Below are positions 37,142-46,222 of a DNA stretch of 64,000 nucleotides, piece by piece. The position numbers were made by a program, and so were the translations under genes. The notes under the pieces were generated by a model. The model had not been told where the DNA came from. It ran no database searches and saw only the letters and a list, made by a program, of their open reading frames with translations. This DNA comes from Bryobacteraceae bacterium (lineage in GTDB: Bacteria; Acidobacteriota; Terriglobia; Bryobacterales; Bryobacteraceae): NCBI GenBank assembly GCA_025056865.1, contig JANWVO010000052.1, positions 248,001 to 312,000 of the forward strand, given 5' to 3'. Position 1 is the stretch's first letter; each line of letters opens with the position of its first letter.

Positions 37142-37783
37142 ATGAAGTCCGCCGTCCTGCTCTGCCTGCTGGCCTTGCTTCCGGCTGCCGGCCAGGAGCC
37201 ACAGCCACAGCCGGAGCCGAAAGAATCTGCCGCGAAGGACTGGGGGCGCTACTTCCGCACCGTGGAGCGCGAAGGGTACCGGCCGCCCACGGCTGCCGAG
37301 CGGTGGAACATCTATTGGCGCTCGACCTACGCCTCGCCGGGCACCTTCTTCCGCGCCGCCGGCCCGGCCCTCGGCGACCACATGAACGACCGTCCCGAAG
37401 TCTGGCCCCAGGGCATGGACGGCTACTCGCGCCGCTTCGCCAACCGCTTCGCGCGCTTCGCCCTCCAGGACTCCCTCAGCCACGCCTCCGCCGCCGCCCT
37501 CGGCTACGAGGTCCGCTACGTCCGCTGCGGATGCAGCGGCGTCATGCGCCGCTTCGGCCATGCCATGCTGTGGAACTTCCTCACGCTCGACCGCAACGGC
37601 CGCACCGTCCTCAACACGCCCCGCATCGGAGCCGCCTTCGCCGCCGAATTCATCGGCAACGCATGGATGCCCGCCGGCTACCGCACCCGCGATGAGGCTT
37701 TCCGCGGAGTCGGCATCCAGCTCGGCGTCGGCGCGCTGTTCAACACCATCCGCGAATTCGCGCCGCGCCGCAGGCAGCCCTAG
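37142..37783 (+). CDS. Exported hypothetical protein
   Basis: A 213-residue protein with a signal peptide ([18 protein letters not shown]), a Pro/Gln/Glu spacer ([10 protein letters not shown]) and a conserved-looking body rich in aromatic residues and Arg ([20 protein letters not shown]). A Gly-rich hydrophobic C-terminus ([20 protein letters not shown]) could be membrane-associated. Two close cysteines occur in [11 protein letters not shown] do not recognise a characterised family; similar unannotated proteins are known from Acidobacteria. It is divergent from efp, with a 94-bp gap. Confidence 0.65.
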   Translation: MKSAVLLCLLALLPAAGQEPQPQPEPKESAAKDWGRYFRTVEREGYRPPTAAERWNIYWRSTYASPGTFFRAAGPALGDHMNDRPEVWPQGMDGYSRRFANRFARFALQDSLSHASAAALGYEVRYVRCGCSGVMRRFGHAMLWNFLTLDRNGRTVLNTPRIGAAFAAEFIGNAWMPAGYRTRDEAFRGVGIQLGVGALFNTIREFAPRRRQP

Positions 37784-37803
37784 CCCGGCGCCTGCCGCCG
37801 CCC

Positions 37804-38235
37804 TCACTCCCTCACACGCACCTCCACCGGGATCCCCTCGCGCACGCTCTGCGTCACCACGCAGAAATCCTCAAACAGCTCCAGGCACCGCCCCGCCTTC
37901 TCACGCTCGCCCGGCGCGAAATGCGGATCGATCTCCACCTCGACGCCCGCAATCCGCAGCCGTCCGCGCTCGTTGCGGCCCAGCTTTACACGCACGCGCG
38001 TCTCCATCGCCCCCGTCTCCACGCGCGCCTTCCGCAGGCAGAACAGCAGGCTCGCCGTCAGGCAGTTGCCGACCGCCGCCGCCAGCAGGCGCGACGCGTT
38101 CGGAGCCGCGTCCCGGCCCAGCGGCTCGGGCTCGTCCATGCGCAGCGGCGCGTATTGCTCCTTGTCGAAGCGCACCTCGAACTCGAAATTCTCGAGCTGC
38201 TTCATCGAAATCGTGAATTCATGAACAATCTCCAT
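37804..38235 (-). CDS. OsmC family protein
   Basis: A 143-residue thiol peroxidase-like protein. The two family cysteines are present: Cys58 in AVGNCLTASLLFCLRKARV and Cys125 in LFEDFCVVTQSVREGIPV. OsmC/Ohr proteins reduce organic hydroperoxides; the AsnCys context and the late CVVTQSV match the OsmC-like branch. AGGAGG stands five bases before the ATG, fixing the start within a much longer open frame. It is divergent from the acyltransferase gene. Confidence 0.87.
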   Translation of the reverse strand: MEIVHEFTISMKQLENFEFEVRFDKEQYAPLRMDEPEPLGRDAAPNASRLLAAAVGNCLTASLLFCLRKARVETGAMETRVRVKLGRNERGRLRIAGVEVEIDPHFAPGEREKAGRCLELFEDFCVVTQSVREGIPVEVRVRE

Positions 38236-38349
38236 CCCTGCCTCCTCGCTCGTTCCGTTCCGTCTCTGCCAGCATACCCCGCGGCGGCTGTCAGGAAACG
38301 GCAACGCAGCCTTCACGCTGCTGTGAAATCCGCGGCAGATACTGGGCGC

Positions 38350-40143
38350 GTGAATCCGGCCCAGATCCTCCGAAATCTGCCTCCGCCGCTCGCCCCGCTC
38401 CGTCAATTTCATGAGAACAACCGGCGGCGCACCCGCGCGCTGGCCGAAAGAATCCTGTTCCGGGATCTTTCCAGGCTCATGGATCACGCGGCCCAATCCA
38501 GCCGCGGCAACCTGTTTGAGAGCTTTCTCGAGGCGCTCGGCGTCGTCCTCGACGCTGCAGGATCGGAGTGCGAGAGGATTCCGGACACGGGAGCGCTCGT
38601 CGTCGCCGCCAACCATCCCACCGGCCTTCTGGATGGAGCCGTGGCTGCCGCCCTCTGCCTGCGGCGCCGCGCCGACGTCCGCATTCTGATCAACCACCTG
38701 CTGCCCGTTCACGAGGCCCTCGAGCCTTACCTCATCCGCGTGGATCCCTACGGCCGCAGAGAGTCGGCCGCCGCCAACCGGATTCCCCTGCGGCGCGCTG
38801 TCGGCTGGCTGCGCCGCGGCGGCTGCCTCGTCGTCTTCCCTGCGGGCGAAGTCTCGCGCCTGGACTGGAAACACTGGGGCGTCGCCGACCCGGAGTGGAG
38901 CCCGTCGGTGGCGCGCCTCATCCGCCTCGGCCGCGCCGATGCCCTGCCTCTCTACATCCGCGCCTCCAACAGCCCCGCCTTCCACCTGCTCGGAGCCGTG
39001 CATCCGCGGCTGAAGACGCTGCGGCTCCCGGCCGAGCTGCTCAACAAGCGCGGCGCCCGCGTCGAGGTCCGGGTGGGCATGCCGGTCCCTTTCTCCCGGC
39101 TCGCGGCCCTCGACGACCGCAGCATGGCCGCACACCTCCAGGCCCGCAACATTCTGCTCGGAAAATGTTCTTTGCGCCCCGCCCCCGCTCCTCCCTGCCC
39201 GGCCCCGGCCGCTCCGGCGGTCTGCACGCCGCCGGATGCCCTCGACCGCGCGCTCGCGCAGGACTGCCTCGTCGAAACCCGTGATTGGGCCGTCACCCGC
39301 TTCCGCGGAGCCGAAGACCCCGCCCTCATGGAGATCATCGGCCGCCTCCGCGAAGCCGCCTTCCGCGAAGCCGGCGAAGGCACCGGCAGCGACCTCGACA
39401 TCGACGCCTTCGATCCCCACTACGACCAGCTCGTCCTCTGGAATCTCGCTGACCGCGCCCCCGCCGGCGGCTACCGCATCTGCGCCACCGCCGACGTCCT
39501 CCCGCGCCTCGGCCCGCAGGGGCTGTACACCTCCACCCTGTTCCGCTTCCATCCGGACTTCTTCCGCCGGCTCGGCCCCGCCGCCGAACTCGGCCGCTCC
39601 TTCATCGCGCCCTGCTATCAGAAGCTCTATATGCCGCTGCTGCTGCTCTGGCAGGCCATCGGCGTGTGGATCCGCCGCCGCCCCGAATGCCGGCGCCTGT
39701 TCGGCCCCGTCAGCATCAGCGCCTCCTACCAGGATGTCTCCCGCCTCCTGCTGTCCACGGCGATGCTCGAAACCGCCCGCCATCCCGAATTGGCTCCGCT
39801 CGTCAAGCCCCGCCGCCCGCTGCGCCACCGCGAAGCGCGCGCCATCCGCAACGAGTGGCGCCGGCTCCGCCTCCTCCATCCCGAGCAGATCTCCGAGCTG
39901 ATCGCCGCGCTGGAACCCGACGGCAAAGGAATGCCCGTGCTTCTCCGTCAGTATCTGCGGCTCGGCGGGCGCGTGCTCGCCTTCAATGTCGATCCCCACT
40001 TCTCCAACGCGCTCGACGCCCTCATCGTCGTCGACCTGCTCGAAACGGACCGCCCCCTTCTGGACCGCTACCTCGGCAGGGAAGGCGCGGAGCAGTTCCT
40101 CGCCTTCCACCGCGCGGCCGCGCCTGTGCGGCGCGCCGGCTGA
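38350..40143 (+). CDS. Two-domain acyltransferase, OlsF-like (PlsC-type plus GNAT/hemolysin-type)
   Basis: A 597-residue fusion. The N-terminal half is a lysophospholipid-acyltransferase domain with AANHPTGLLDG (the His...Asp catalytic motif) and VVFPAGEVSRL. The C-terminal half (from about residue 290) is an OlsB/hemolysin-like N-acyltransferase domain with a FREAGEGTGSDLDIDAFDPHYDQL segment and GPVSISASYQD. In the bifunctional enzyme OlsF these two activities make ornithine lipids from ornithine in two steps. A glycine- or other amino-acid lipid product is also possible. The start is GTG at 38350; no strong ribosome site is seen, so it could be a little downstream. Confidence 0.72.
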   Translation: MNPAQILRNLPPPLAPLRQFHENNRRRTRALAERILFRDLSRLMDHAAQSSRGNLFESFLEALGVVLDAAGSECERIPDTGALVVAANHPTGLLDGAVAAALCLRRRADVRILINHLLPVHEALEPYLIRVDPYGRRESAAANRIPLRRAVGWLRRGGCLVVFPAGEVSRLDWKHWGVADPEWSPSVARLIRLGRADALPLYIRASNSPAFHLLGAVHPRLKTLRLPAELLNKRGARVEVRVGMPVPFSRLAALDDRSMAAHLQARNILLGKCSLRPAPAPPCPAPAAPAVCTPPDALDRALAQDCLVETRDWAVTRFRGAEDPALMEIIGRLREAAFREAGEGTGSDLDIDAFDPHYDQLVLWNLADRAPAGGYRICATADVLPRLGPQGLYTSTLFRFHPDFFRRLGPAAELGRSFIAPCYQKLYMPLLLLWQAIGVWIRRRPECRRLFGPVSISASYQDVSRLLLSTAMLETARHPELAPLVKPRRPLRHREARAIRNEWRRLRLLHPEQISELIAALEPDGKGMPVLLRQYLRLGGRVLAFNVDPHFSNALDALIVVDLLETDRPLLDRYLGREGAEQFLAFHRAAAPVRRAG

Positions 40144-40155
40144 ACCGCGGACGTC

Positions 40156-41109
40156 TCAGCGCGCTACCGCCAGCCCGCGCCGCCCGGAAACGGCCGCTCG
40201 CCGCACGCTCCGCAGGTGCAGCGAGGGCGGAACACCGAAGTAGCGCTTGTACTCGCGGCTGAATTGGCTCGCGCTCTGATAGCCCACCGCATACGCGGCG
40301 CTCGACGCATCCAGTCCTTCCGACAGCATCTTCTGCCGCGCCGCCTGAAGCCGGAGCTGCTTGACGTATTGCAGCGGGCTCATCGCCGTGAGCTCGCGGA
40401 AATGGTGATGGAAGGTGGAAACGCCCATCGCCGCCATGCGGGCCAGTTCTTCCACGCGAACCGGCTTCTCGTAATTGCGCCGCAGCCATTCGATCACCCG
40501 CCCGATCCGCTGTCCGTACGTGCCCATCGTCGCAATCTCGCGCAGCCGCGCTCCGGCGGGCGTCTGGAGGATGCGGTAAAGGATCTCTCGTTGCAGCAGC
40601 CCGGCGAGGAACGGAATCTCGGCCGGCTTCTCCAGCAGCCGCAACAGGCGGCAGCAGGCATCCAGCAGCTCCTCCGTCGCCTCCCCCACGGCCATCGCAT
40701 CGGCATCCGGCGCGGCGGCGGGCGCGGGGATCTCGCCCTGCGCCAGCAGCTCCCGAACTACCGGAATCTCCAGCCGCAGCAGCATGCACAGGTACGGCCT
40801 CTCGGGGCTTGCCTCCACCACCCGGCTCAGCACGGGCATGTCGAGCGAAGTGATCAGGAAGTGCGATTCATCGTAGTAGAGCCTTCTGCCGGGGAGCTCC
40901 AGCTCCTTGCGCCCCTGCGCCACCAGCGCCAGGCTCGGCTCGTAGCAGGCGGGCGTCGGCGCCGTCGGCTGCGTGCGGCGCACCAGCAGAAGGCCCGGCA
41001 CGGCGGTTGTCACTCTCTCCCCGCCGCTGGCGAAAAAGGCAATCTGGCGCGCCAGCTCCCGGCGCAGCGGTTCGATCCTCGTGCCGCGGACAGACCCGGC
41101 GTCCTTCAT
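40156..41109 (-). CDS. AraC-family transcriptional regulator
   Basis: A 317-residue regulator with an N-terminal AraC_N (cupin-like) domain (PACYEPSLALVAQGRKELEL, YDESHFLITSLDMPV) and a C-terminal double helix-turn-helix (ARMAAMGVSTFHHHFRELTA then GYQSASQFSREYKRYFG). This class includes YqhC, which activates a neighbouring aldo-keto reductase in response to aldehydes. Here too an aldo-keto reductase is divergent, 199 bases away, so it is the probable target. Start chosen at 41109 with GGGAG seven bases upstream. Confidence 0.9.
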   Translation of the reverse strand: MKDAGSVRGTRIEPLRRELARQIAFFASGGERVTTAVPGLLLVRRTQPTAPTPACYEPSLALVAQGRKELELPGRRLYYDESHFLITSLDMPVLSRVVEASPERPYLCMLLRLEIPVVRELLAQGEIPAPAAAPDADAMAVGEATEELLDACCRLLRLLEKPAEIPFLAGLLQREILYRILQTPAGARLREIATMGTYGQRIGRVIEWLRRNYEKPVRVEELARMAAMGVSTFHHHFRELTAMSPLQYVKQLRLQAARQKMLSEGLDASSAAYAVGYQSASQFSREYKRYFGVPPSLHLRSVRRAAVSGRRGLAVAR

Positions 41110-41308
41110 CTCCGTTCTCCCGCTTCCAGCATAATCTTCCGTCGCGGGAAACATGTCCTTTCACGCCACAGATCGGCAGAATCAGGCATGAACCCGGCAG
41201 GATCTGGCGACCACCCCCGGCTGCACTGGCCGTAGTGTGAAGGACAGAGGCAGCGCCGCGCCCTCCTCCTGGCGGACCGCGGAAAAGGCGCTGCCCGCGG
41301 AGGTCCAG

Positions 41309-42244
41309 ATGGAGCGCAGAAGTTTCCTCTACGGAGCGTTGGCAGCAGCCCACGCCACGGCAACAGCGGACGCGCTGACGCCGGAGCCTGCCGCCATCCC
41401 CCTGGTCGAGTTCGGAAAATCGGGCGTCCGCGTCCAGCCCATCGCCCAGGGCGGAGCGCGCATGGATCTGCACCCCGATGTCGCCACCGCCGCGGCGCAC
41501 GTCCGCAGAATGTACGAGCTCGGCGTGCGCTTCTTCGATTGCGCCCGCTCCTATTGGGGCGGGCGCGCCGAGGAGGCCTACGGCATCGGGCTGGAAGGAG
41601 TCCGCAGGAACGTCTTCCTCACCAGCAAGACCATGGCGCGCACCGCCGCCGAGGCGCGCAGAGACCTCGAAACCTCGCTGCGGCTGCTGAAGACCGACTA
41701 CCTCGATCTCTGGCAGATCCACGACGTGCGCGACCAGAACGACATCGGGCGCATCCTCGCCCCCGGCGGCGCGCTCGAGGCGCTGGAAGCCGCAAAGAAG
41801 GAAGGCAAGTGCCGCCTCATCGGCTTCACCGGCCACTTCGACCCCGCCGCCCACGCCGCGCTCCTGAAGGCCTACGGCGGCTGGGATTCGGTCATGATGC
41901 CGCTGCACGCCGCCGACCACGCCTGGCTCAGCTTCGAGCAGATCGCTCTTCCCGTGGCGGTCCAGCAGGGCGTCGCCGTCCAGGCCATCAAGGTCTTCGG
42001 CAAGGCGAACCTGCTCCGCGCGCTGAATCCGGTCGAATGCCTCCGCTATGTGCTCAGCCTGCCGGGCGTCCATGTCGCCATCTGCGGGGCAGGCACCGAG
42101 GGCCAGATGCTGGACAACATCCGGACCGTGCAGAACCTCCGCCGCATGACCCCCGAAGAGCTCGCCGGCGTCCGCCAGCGCGCCACCCGCGGCCTCGGCG
42201 TCGCCACCGGCCCGGCGCTCGAATACTGGAAAAAGCCGGCCTGA
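41309..42244 (+). CDS. Aldo/keto reductase, Tat-like leader
   Basis: A 311-residue NAD(P)H-dependent oxidoreductase. The catalytic tetrad is visible: Asp and Tyr in RFFDCARSYWGGRAEEAYG, Lys in FLTSKTMAR and His in DLWQIHDVRD. A twin-arginine leader (MERRSFLYGALAAAHATATA) suggests export, which is frequent for AKRs in Acidobacteria but unusual elsewhere. GGAGG stands before the ATG at 41309. The divergent AraC regulator likely controls it. Confidence 0.86.
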   Translation: MERRSFLYGALAAAHATATADALTPEPAAIPLVEFGKSGVRVQPIAQGGARMDLHPDVATAAAHVRRMYELGVRFFDCARSYWGGRAEEAYGIGLEGVRRNVFLTSKTMARTAAEARRDLETSLRLLKTDYLDLWQIHDVRDQNDIGRILAPGGALEALEAAKKEGKCRLIGFTGHFDPAAHAALLKAYGGWDSVMMPLHAADHAWLSFEQIALPVAVQQGVAVQAIKVFGKANLLRALNPVECLRYVLSLPGVHVAICGAGTEGQMLDNIRTVQNLRRMTPEELAGVRQRATRGLGVATGPALEYWKKPA

Positions 42245-42327
42245 AAGGCTTTGCTGCGAAGACGAATTCCACGCCAGATTTTCGCAGAAAAGAAAACAAT
42301 CCGGAATCATGGCGGGAGAAATTCCGC

Positions 42328-42795
42328 ATGAAAAGAGTTTGGATCGGCCTGATTCTGGCAGCTTTCGCCGCGCAGGACGGAGCCTCCGCGCAGGAGAGGA
42401 AGTGGCTGCCGGCGGGGACGCCCGCCGAAGCCGGACAGGAGCTCCTCCGCCTCTCCCGCGACAGGTGGCTCTGGATGGCAGAACGCCGGATGGACGCGCT
42501 CGAGTCGCTGTTCCACGAGGAGGCCTTCTTCGTCCACGTGGGAGCCGCGATGACCCGCAGCCAGGAGCCCGGCGTCATCCGCGGCGGGGGCATCCAGTAC
42601 CGTCAGGCCGACCTCCAGGAAGCGGCCGCCCGCATCCTCGGCCGCACGGGCATCGTCCTGAACCGCATCCGGCTCACCGCGGTCGTGGGCGGCAACGAGG
42701 GGGTCAACCCGTTCATGGTGACCGAAGTCTCCGTGCGCCAGGGCAACGCCTGGAAGCTGGCCGTGCTGTCCTTCACCCGGCTGATGGGCGAATAG
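42328..42795 (+). CDS. Exported SnoaL/DUF4440-like (NTF2 fold) protein
   Basis: A 155-residue protein with a signal peptide (MKRVWIGLILAAFAAQDGASA) followed by an NTF2-like domain: LLRLSRDRWLWMAERRMDAL, LFHEEAFFVHVG and an end strand NAWKLAVLSFTRLM. Such domains form a cone-shaped pocket and act as binding proteins or small enzymes; the ligand is unknown. It follows the aldo-keto reductase after 83 bases in the same direction and may be co-expressed. Confidence 0.7.
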   Translation: MKRVWIGLILAAFAAQDGASAQERKWLPAGTPAEAGQELLRLSRDRWLWMAERRMDALESLFHEEAFFVHVGAAMTRSQEPGVIRGGGIQYRQADLQEAAARILGRTGIVLNRIRLTAVVGGNEGVNPFMVTEVSVRQGNAWKLAVLSFTRLMGE

Positions 42796-42930
42796 GGCGC
42801 GCCGCGCCGAGGCGGCGATGGAGGTTCCGTGGACACGGCCTGATGGAGCTCTGTGCGCGTGGGCCGCGCCGCCAGGCGCTGGCGCTTGCCGCTGTTTTCG
42901 CGTAGATTATGGGACGGAAAGGAGCGCGTC

Positions 42931-43509
42931 ATGGCGAAAAAAATCCTGATGCTCGTCGGCGATTACGTCGAAGATTACGAGGCAATGGTTCCCTTCCAGG
43001 CCCTGCAAATGCTGGGTTACACCGTGCACGCCGTCTGTCCGGGGAAAAAGCTCGGCGAGAAAGTCCGCACGGCGGTGCATGACTTTGAAGGCGACCAGAC
43101 GTATTCGGAAAAGCGCGGCCACGATTTCACCCTCAACCAGGGCTTCGACGTGATCCTGCCCTCGGAGTACGACGCGTTGCTGATCCCCGGCGGACGCGCG
43201 CCCGAATATCTCCGCCTCAATGCGCGCGTGCTCGACATCGTCCGCCACTTCTTCGATGCGAACAAGCCCGTCGCCGCCATCTGCCACGGGGCGCAACTGC
43301 TGGCCGCCGCCGGCGTCCTGAAGGGCCGCCGGCTCACCGCCTACCCCGCGGTCGGCCCGGAGGTGACCGCCTCCGGCGGCGCTTATGTGGAGGTTCCCAT
43401 GACGGAGGCGGTGACGGACGGCAACCTCGTCACCGCGCCCGCATGGCCGGCCCATCCGGCATGGCTCGCCCAGTTCATCCGCCTGTTGGGGGCCAGCGTC
43501 TCCCTCTGA
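42931..43509 (+). CDS. DJ-1/PfpI family protein
   Basis: A 192-residue protein. The nucleophile elbow [14 protein letters not shown] carries the conserved Cys, and [12 protein letters not shown] holds the partner acid region. The family covers deglycases, glyoxalase III and stress chaperones; activity is not decided by sequence. GGAAAGGAG precedes the ATG at 42931. It is the last gene before the tRNA and is followed by a strong hairpin. Confidence 0.88.
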   Translation: MAKKILMLVGDYVEDYEAMVPFQALQMLGYTVHAVCPGKKLGEKVRTAVHDFEGDQTYSEKRGHDFTLNQGFDVILPSEYDALLIPGGRAPEYLRLNARVLDIVRHFFDANKPVAAICHGAQLLAAAGVLKGRRLTAYPAVGPEVTASGGAYVEVPMTEAVTDGNLVTAPAWPAHPAWLAQFIRLLGASVSL

Positions 43510-43533
43510 TCCTTTCTTCGTCGCCTGGCCGCC

Positions 43534-43569
43534 GGACCGGGCGGCAGCGCCCCGCGCGCCGTCCGGTCC
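43534..43569 (+). terminator. Hairpin after the DJ-1 gene
   Basis: GGACCGGGCGGC (43534-43545) pairs with GCCGTCCGGTCC (43558-43569), twelve base pairs with one G-T wobble, 24 bases after the stop. No T-tract follows. Confidence 0.5.
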
Positions 43570-43753
43570 GCCCATCCCCAATTCTTCCCTCGGCGCCGGC
43601 GGCGCCACCCCCTCCCGCTCCGGTCCTGCCTGATCGCTGTTGCCTCGCCGGATGCGCCTGCCGCCCGTCTCCTCCCGGTGGCCGCGGCTCGCTCCCTGCC
43701 GCAGGCCCTGCCCTGCCCCGCGGCTCCGCGCCTTCCCCGCGCGGAAGCGATTG

Positions 43754-43759
43754 TATGAT
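43754..43759 (+). promoter_or_regulatory. Possible -10 element of tRNA-Arg
   Basis: TATGAT lies 27 bases before the tRNA 5' end, a fitting distance for a short leader. No recognisable -35 is seen. Confidence 0.3.
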
Positions 43760-43786
43760 GGGAACAGAGCTGGCCTCTTCCTTTGC

Positions 43787-43863
43787 GGGACCGTAGCTCA
43801 GTTGGATAGAGCATCTGCCTTCTAAGCAGAGGGTCGCAGGTTCGAGTCCTGCCGGTCCTGCCA
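43787..43863 (+). tRNA. tRNA-Arg (anticodon TCT)
   Basis: A full cloverleaf of 77 bases with an encoded CCA. The acceptor stem GGGACCG pairs with CGGTCCT (first pair G-T); the D arm is in TAGCTCAGTTGGATAGAGC; the anticodon stem TCTGC/GCAGA closes the loop CTTCTAA, giving anticodon TCT for AGA codons; the T arm is GCAGGTTCGAGTCCTGC. AT-richer DNA and insertion-sequence remains begin just after CCA, so its 3' end may have served as an integration site. Confidence 0.96.
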
Positions 43864-44420
43864 TTTTAATTCAATCACTTACAGGGATAGATTGGGCTGG
43901 CAAGGGAGACTCCGAGGGAGACAGTTCCGGTGCCCCTTCACCCCCCGACGCAGGCTCAATCCGTCAGTCACCCTGCCGCCACAAGGCACTTCGGCATCCC
44001 GGCGCAGACAACGCAGTCAGCCGCTGCCTCCCACTGCCCAGCTCAGGCTTGCTGATGTTGCCTGGCAGCAGTCGGCCCGCCATACTGCAAACGCGCCAGA
44101 GATCATCAAGCAGACTTCGGCACGCGGCGTGGAAACGCTATGCCTATGCCAGCCCGCCGTCAGCCTTCAGCACGGGTTATCAGCAAAGCTTGCACCGTGG
44201 CCATCCGCAGCAGCCGCTTCGGGCCCGCCATCAGCTGCAAGGACTCGTGGGGCGACATGCTTTTCCATCACGTCCCGCCTCCCTTCTACATCTCTCAGCA
44301 GCATTGCCCGCTCGCGGAATCAAGGTGCCGAATACCGACTGCCAGATCAACATGATCCGGTGTTTCAGCGTCGTGCCGAAAGCGTCCCGGCAGAGACGCT
44401 TGCTGCGAGCAGTAAAGCGG
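43864..44420. other. Gene-poor junction after the tRNA
   Basis: No convincing gene is visible. The first 30 bases (ATTTTAATTCAATCACTTAC and following) are AT-rich and resemble the DNA beside tRNA-integrated elements. The rest gives only composition-driven open frames, and it leads into a truncated transposase whose N-terminal part is missing. Confidence 0.45.
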
Positions 44421-44916
44421 CATGAAGGAACCATCGTCGCCGAGCGGCCCAACCCGATGTGGGGCATCGATCCCACAGCGGCCTTCACGCTGCGGTACAA
44501 ACAGGTGGCCCTCTTTGCCAGGATCGACCATCCCTCGGCCTACTGCCTCGGCATCCATGTGGCCAGACGGGGCACGCGGTTCGAGGCGCTGGAACCGGTG
44601 CGCCAGGCGGTGCGCGAACAGTTCGGCGGCTTCTCCGAGGGCCTCGCTCTCGGCGTGAAGCTTCCTCATGACCACGGCTCCCAATTCATGATCGACGACT
44701 TTTAGCGCGAGATCCGCTTTCTCGGCTTGGAGTCTTCCCCCGTCTTCGTGCGCGGACCCGAAGGCCACGGATGCATTGAAAGCTTCTTCCTCACCCTCGA
44801 GGAGCAGTTCCTCTGGGTGCGCCACTTTGACACGCTTGAGGAACTGGCGGGAGCGCTCGAAGAATTCCGTCGGCTCTACAACCAGCAGTGGCTCATCGAA
44901 CGGCTCCACTTGCAAT
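44421..44916 (+). pseudogene. Older integrase-core (IS3-like) transposase, truncated and amber-mutated
   Basis: The frame encodes an rve integrase core: GTIVAERPNPMWGID with the first catalytic Asp, LPHDHGSQFMIDDF with the second, then RFLGLESSPVFVRGPEGHG and the catalytic Glu region CIESFFLTLEEQFLWV, and RLYNQQWLIERL near the end. A TAG at 44703-44705 interrupts it between DDF and REIRFLG, where homologues have Gln, so one C-to-T change explains it. The N-terminal helix-turn-helix part is absent. The 3' end was hit by the IS407-type element. Confidence 0.8.
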
Positions 44917-44968
44917 TGACCTGCCCCCGTTTCTTCTACCAGTCGTAACGAGAGGAGCCTCCGGCATC

Positions 44969-45890
44969 TTACCTCGTCAAGCTGCCCTCGCGGGCAGCGG
45001 GGATGGGGGTGTGGGGCAAGGGGATGGCGTTTGAATCCCCTTGGCCCCACATCAGCCCTGTAGAATCGCCGCGCGGCATCTGCCGTGCGGCAAACTCTTC
45101 CGGCGACAGATAGCCCAGCGAACTATGCGGTCTCTCGCTGTTGGATTCCTTCCTCCAGGATTCTATCTTCCCCTTCGCGTCGGCCAGCGTCAGAAACCAG
45201 TTCGCATTGAGGCACTCGTCCCGGAACCGCCCGTGGAAGCTCTCCCCGTGGCCGTTCTGCATCGGCCGGCCCGGCTCGATGAATACCAGCCGGATCTGCC
45301 GCTCCTCACACCAGACCAAGAAGTGGCGCGACGTAAACTCCGGCCCGTTGTCGCACCGGATGACCAGCGGCTTGCCACGCTCGGCGATCACCCGGCCCAG
45401 CACCCTCGTCACGCGTTGTGATCCAAGACAACTATCTCCCTCGATGGCCGGGCACTCGCGCGTGCAACTGTCCACGATCGTCAGCGCCCGGAAGCTCCTG
45501 CCCGTCGATGAGCGAGTCCGAGAAGAAGTCGATCGGCCATTCCGGGTTCGGCGTCGTGAGCATCGCCAGCGGCGGCGCGATTCGCTGGACCCGCTTGCGT
45601 TTCAGCCGCCGCACAGCCAGGTGCCCCTGACGGTACAGCCGGTAGACCCGCTTCGGATTCGCCAACCAGCCGCGGCGCGCCAGCAGCGCGCCCAGCCGCC
45701 GGTAGCCGTAGTGTGGCTTCTGCCGAGCCGACTCAATCATGGCTTGGCGCAGCCCGGCATTGCCGTCTGGCCGGGGTTCGTAGCGGCAGGAGGTGCGATT
45801 CAGTTCCAAGAGCTTGAAGACACGGCGCTCGCTCAGCCCATGCTTGGCCATCACGAGCGCCACATCGCGCCGTCGCTCTACAAGCTCCAT
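44969..45890 (-). pseudogene. IS407-type orfB (DDE transposase) with frameshift
   Basis: The N-terminal part (MELVERRRDVALVMAKHGLS, HYGYRRLGALLARRGW) and the catalytic core with Asp in PIDFFSDSLIDG, Asp in IRCDNGPEFTS and Glu in FRDECLN are all recognisable, but in two frames. One extra base near 45497 shifts the frame just after SLIDGQ; the other frame continues SFRALTIVDSCTRECPAIEG. All three catalytic residues survive. The C-terminal part ends HSSLGYLSPEEFAARQ and then a short variable tail. Confidence 0.85.
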
Positions 45891-46153
45891 CCGTTTTTTC
45901 GGATCACCGTCTGCAGCGCATCCTTGTCCAACGACAAATCGGCGACCAGCTGCTTCAATCGGGCGTTTTCCTATTTCAGATCGCGCAATCGCCGGGCTTC
46001 GTTCACTTCCAGCCCACCGTGCTTCGGCTTCCAGGCGTATAGGGTGGCCTCGCTGACTCCAAGCTCACGCGCCAATTCCTTCGCCTTCCGCCCCGCCTCC
46101 ATCTGCTTGACGGCGCCTATCACCTGCTCTTCCGTGTACCAGCTTTTCTTCAT
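45878..46153 (-). pseudogene. IS407-type orfA with amber codon
   Basis: The transposase DNA-binding subunit (MKKSWYTEEQVIGAVKQMEA, helix-turn-helix with ELGVSEATLYAWKPK). A TAG at 45973-45971 follows RLRDLK; the downstream frame (ENARLKQLVADLSLDKDALQ) is intact to a natural stop at 45880-45878, giving 91 codons when the amber is ignored. Related proteins have Gln or another sense residue there. The end overlaps orfB, as needed for programmed -1 frameshifting in this family. Confidence 0.85.
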
Positions 46154-46222
46154 CCCTGCCTGCTCTTTTCCTTCTCGGAGCTTTTCTAGTTTTACCTGCT
46201 AGAGCTTGCGGGGAGCAGGTCA

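Larger units (their letters stand above)
44917..46222 (-). mobile_element. IS3-family insertion sequence, IS407-like group (1306 bp, inactive)
   Basis: Terminal inverted repeats are TGACCTGCCCCCG at 44917 and its counterpart GCGGGGAGCAGGTCA ending at 46222. The element is flanked by a 4-bp direct repeat CAAT (44913-44916 and 46223-46226), the duplication size of the IS407 group. Inside are overlapping orfA and orfB on the minus strand. Both reading frames are broken, so the copy cannot transpose by itself. Joining the flanks restores ...TTGCAATAG, meaning that the target was the stop codon of the older transposase. Confidence 0.88.

Noticed and set aside
44703-45973. In-frame TAG codons in both transposases as a sign of amber recoding
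   Set aside because: TAG is used as an ordinary stop in intact genes here (for example mutB), and the second transposase also has a frameshift, so these are decay mutations.
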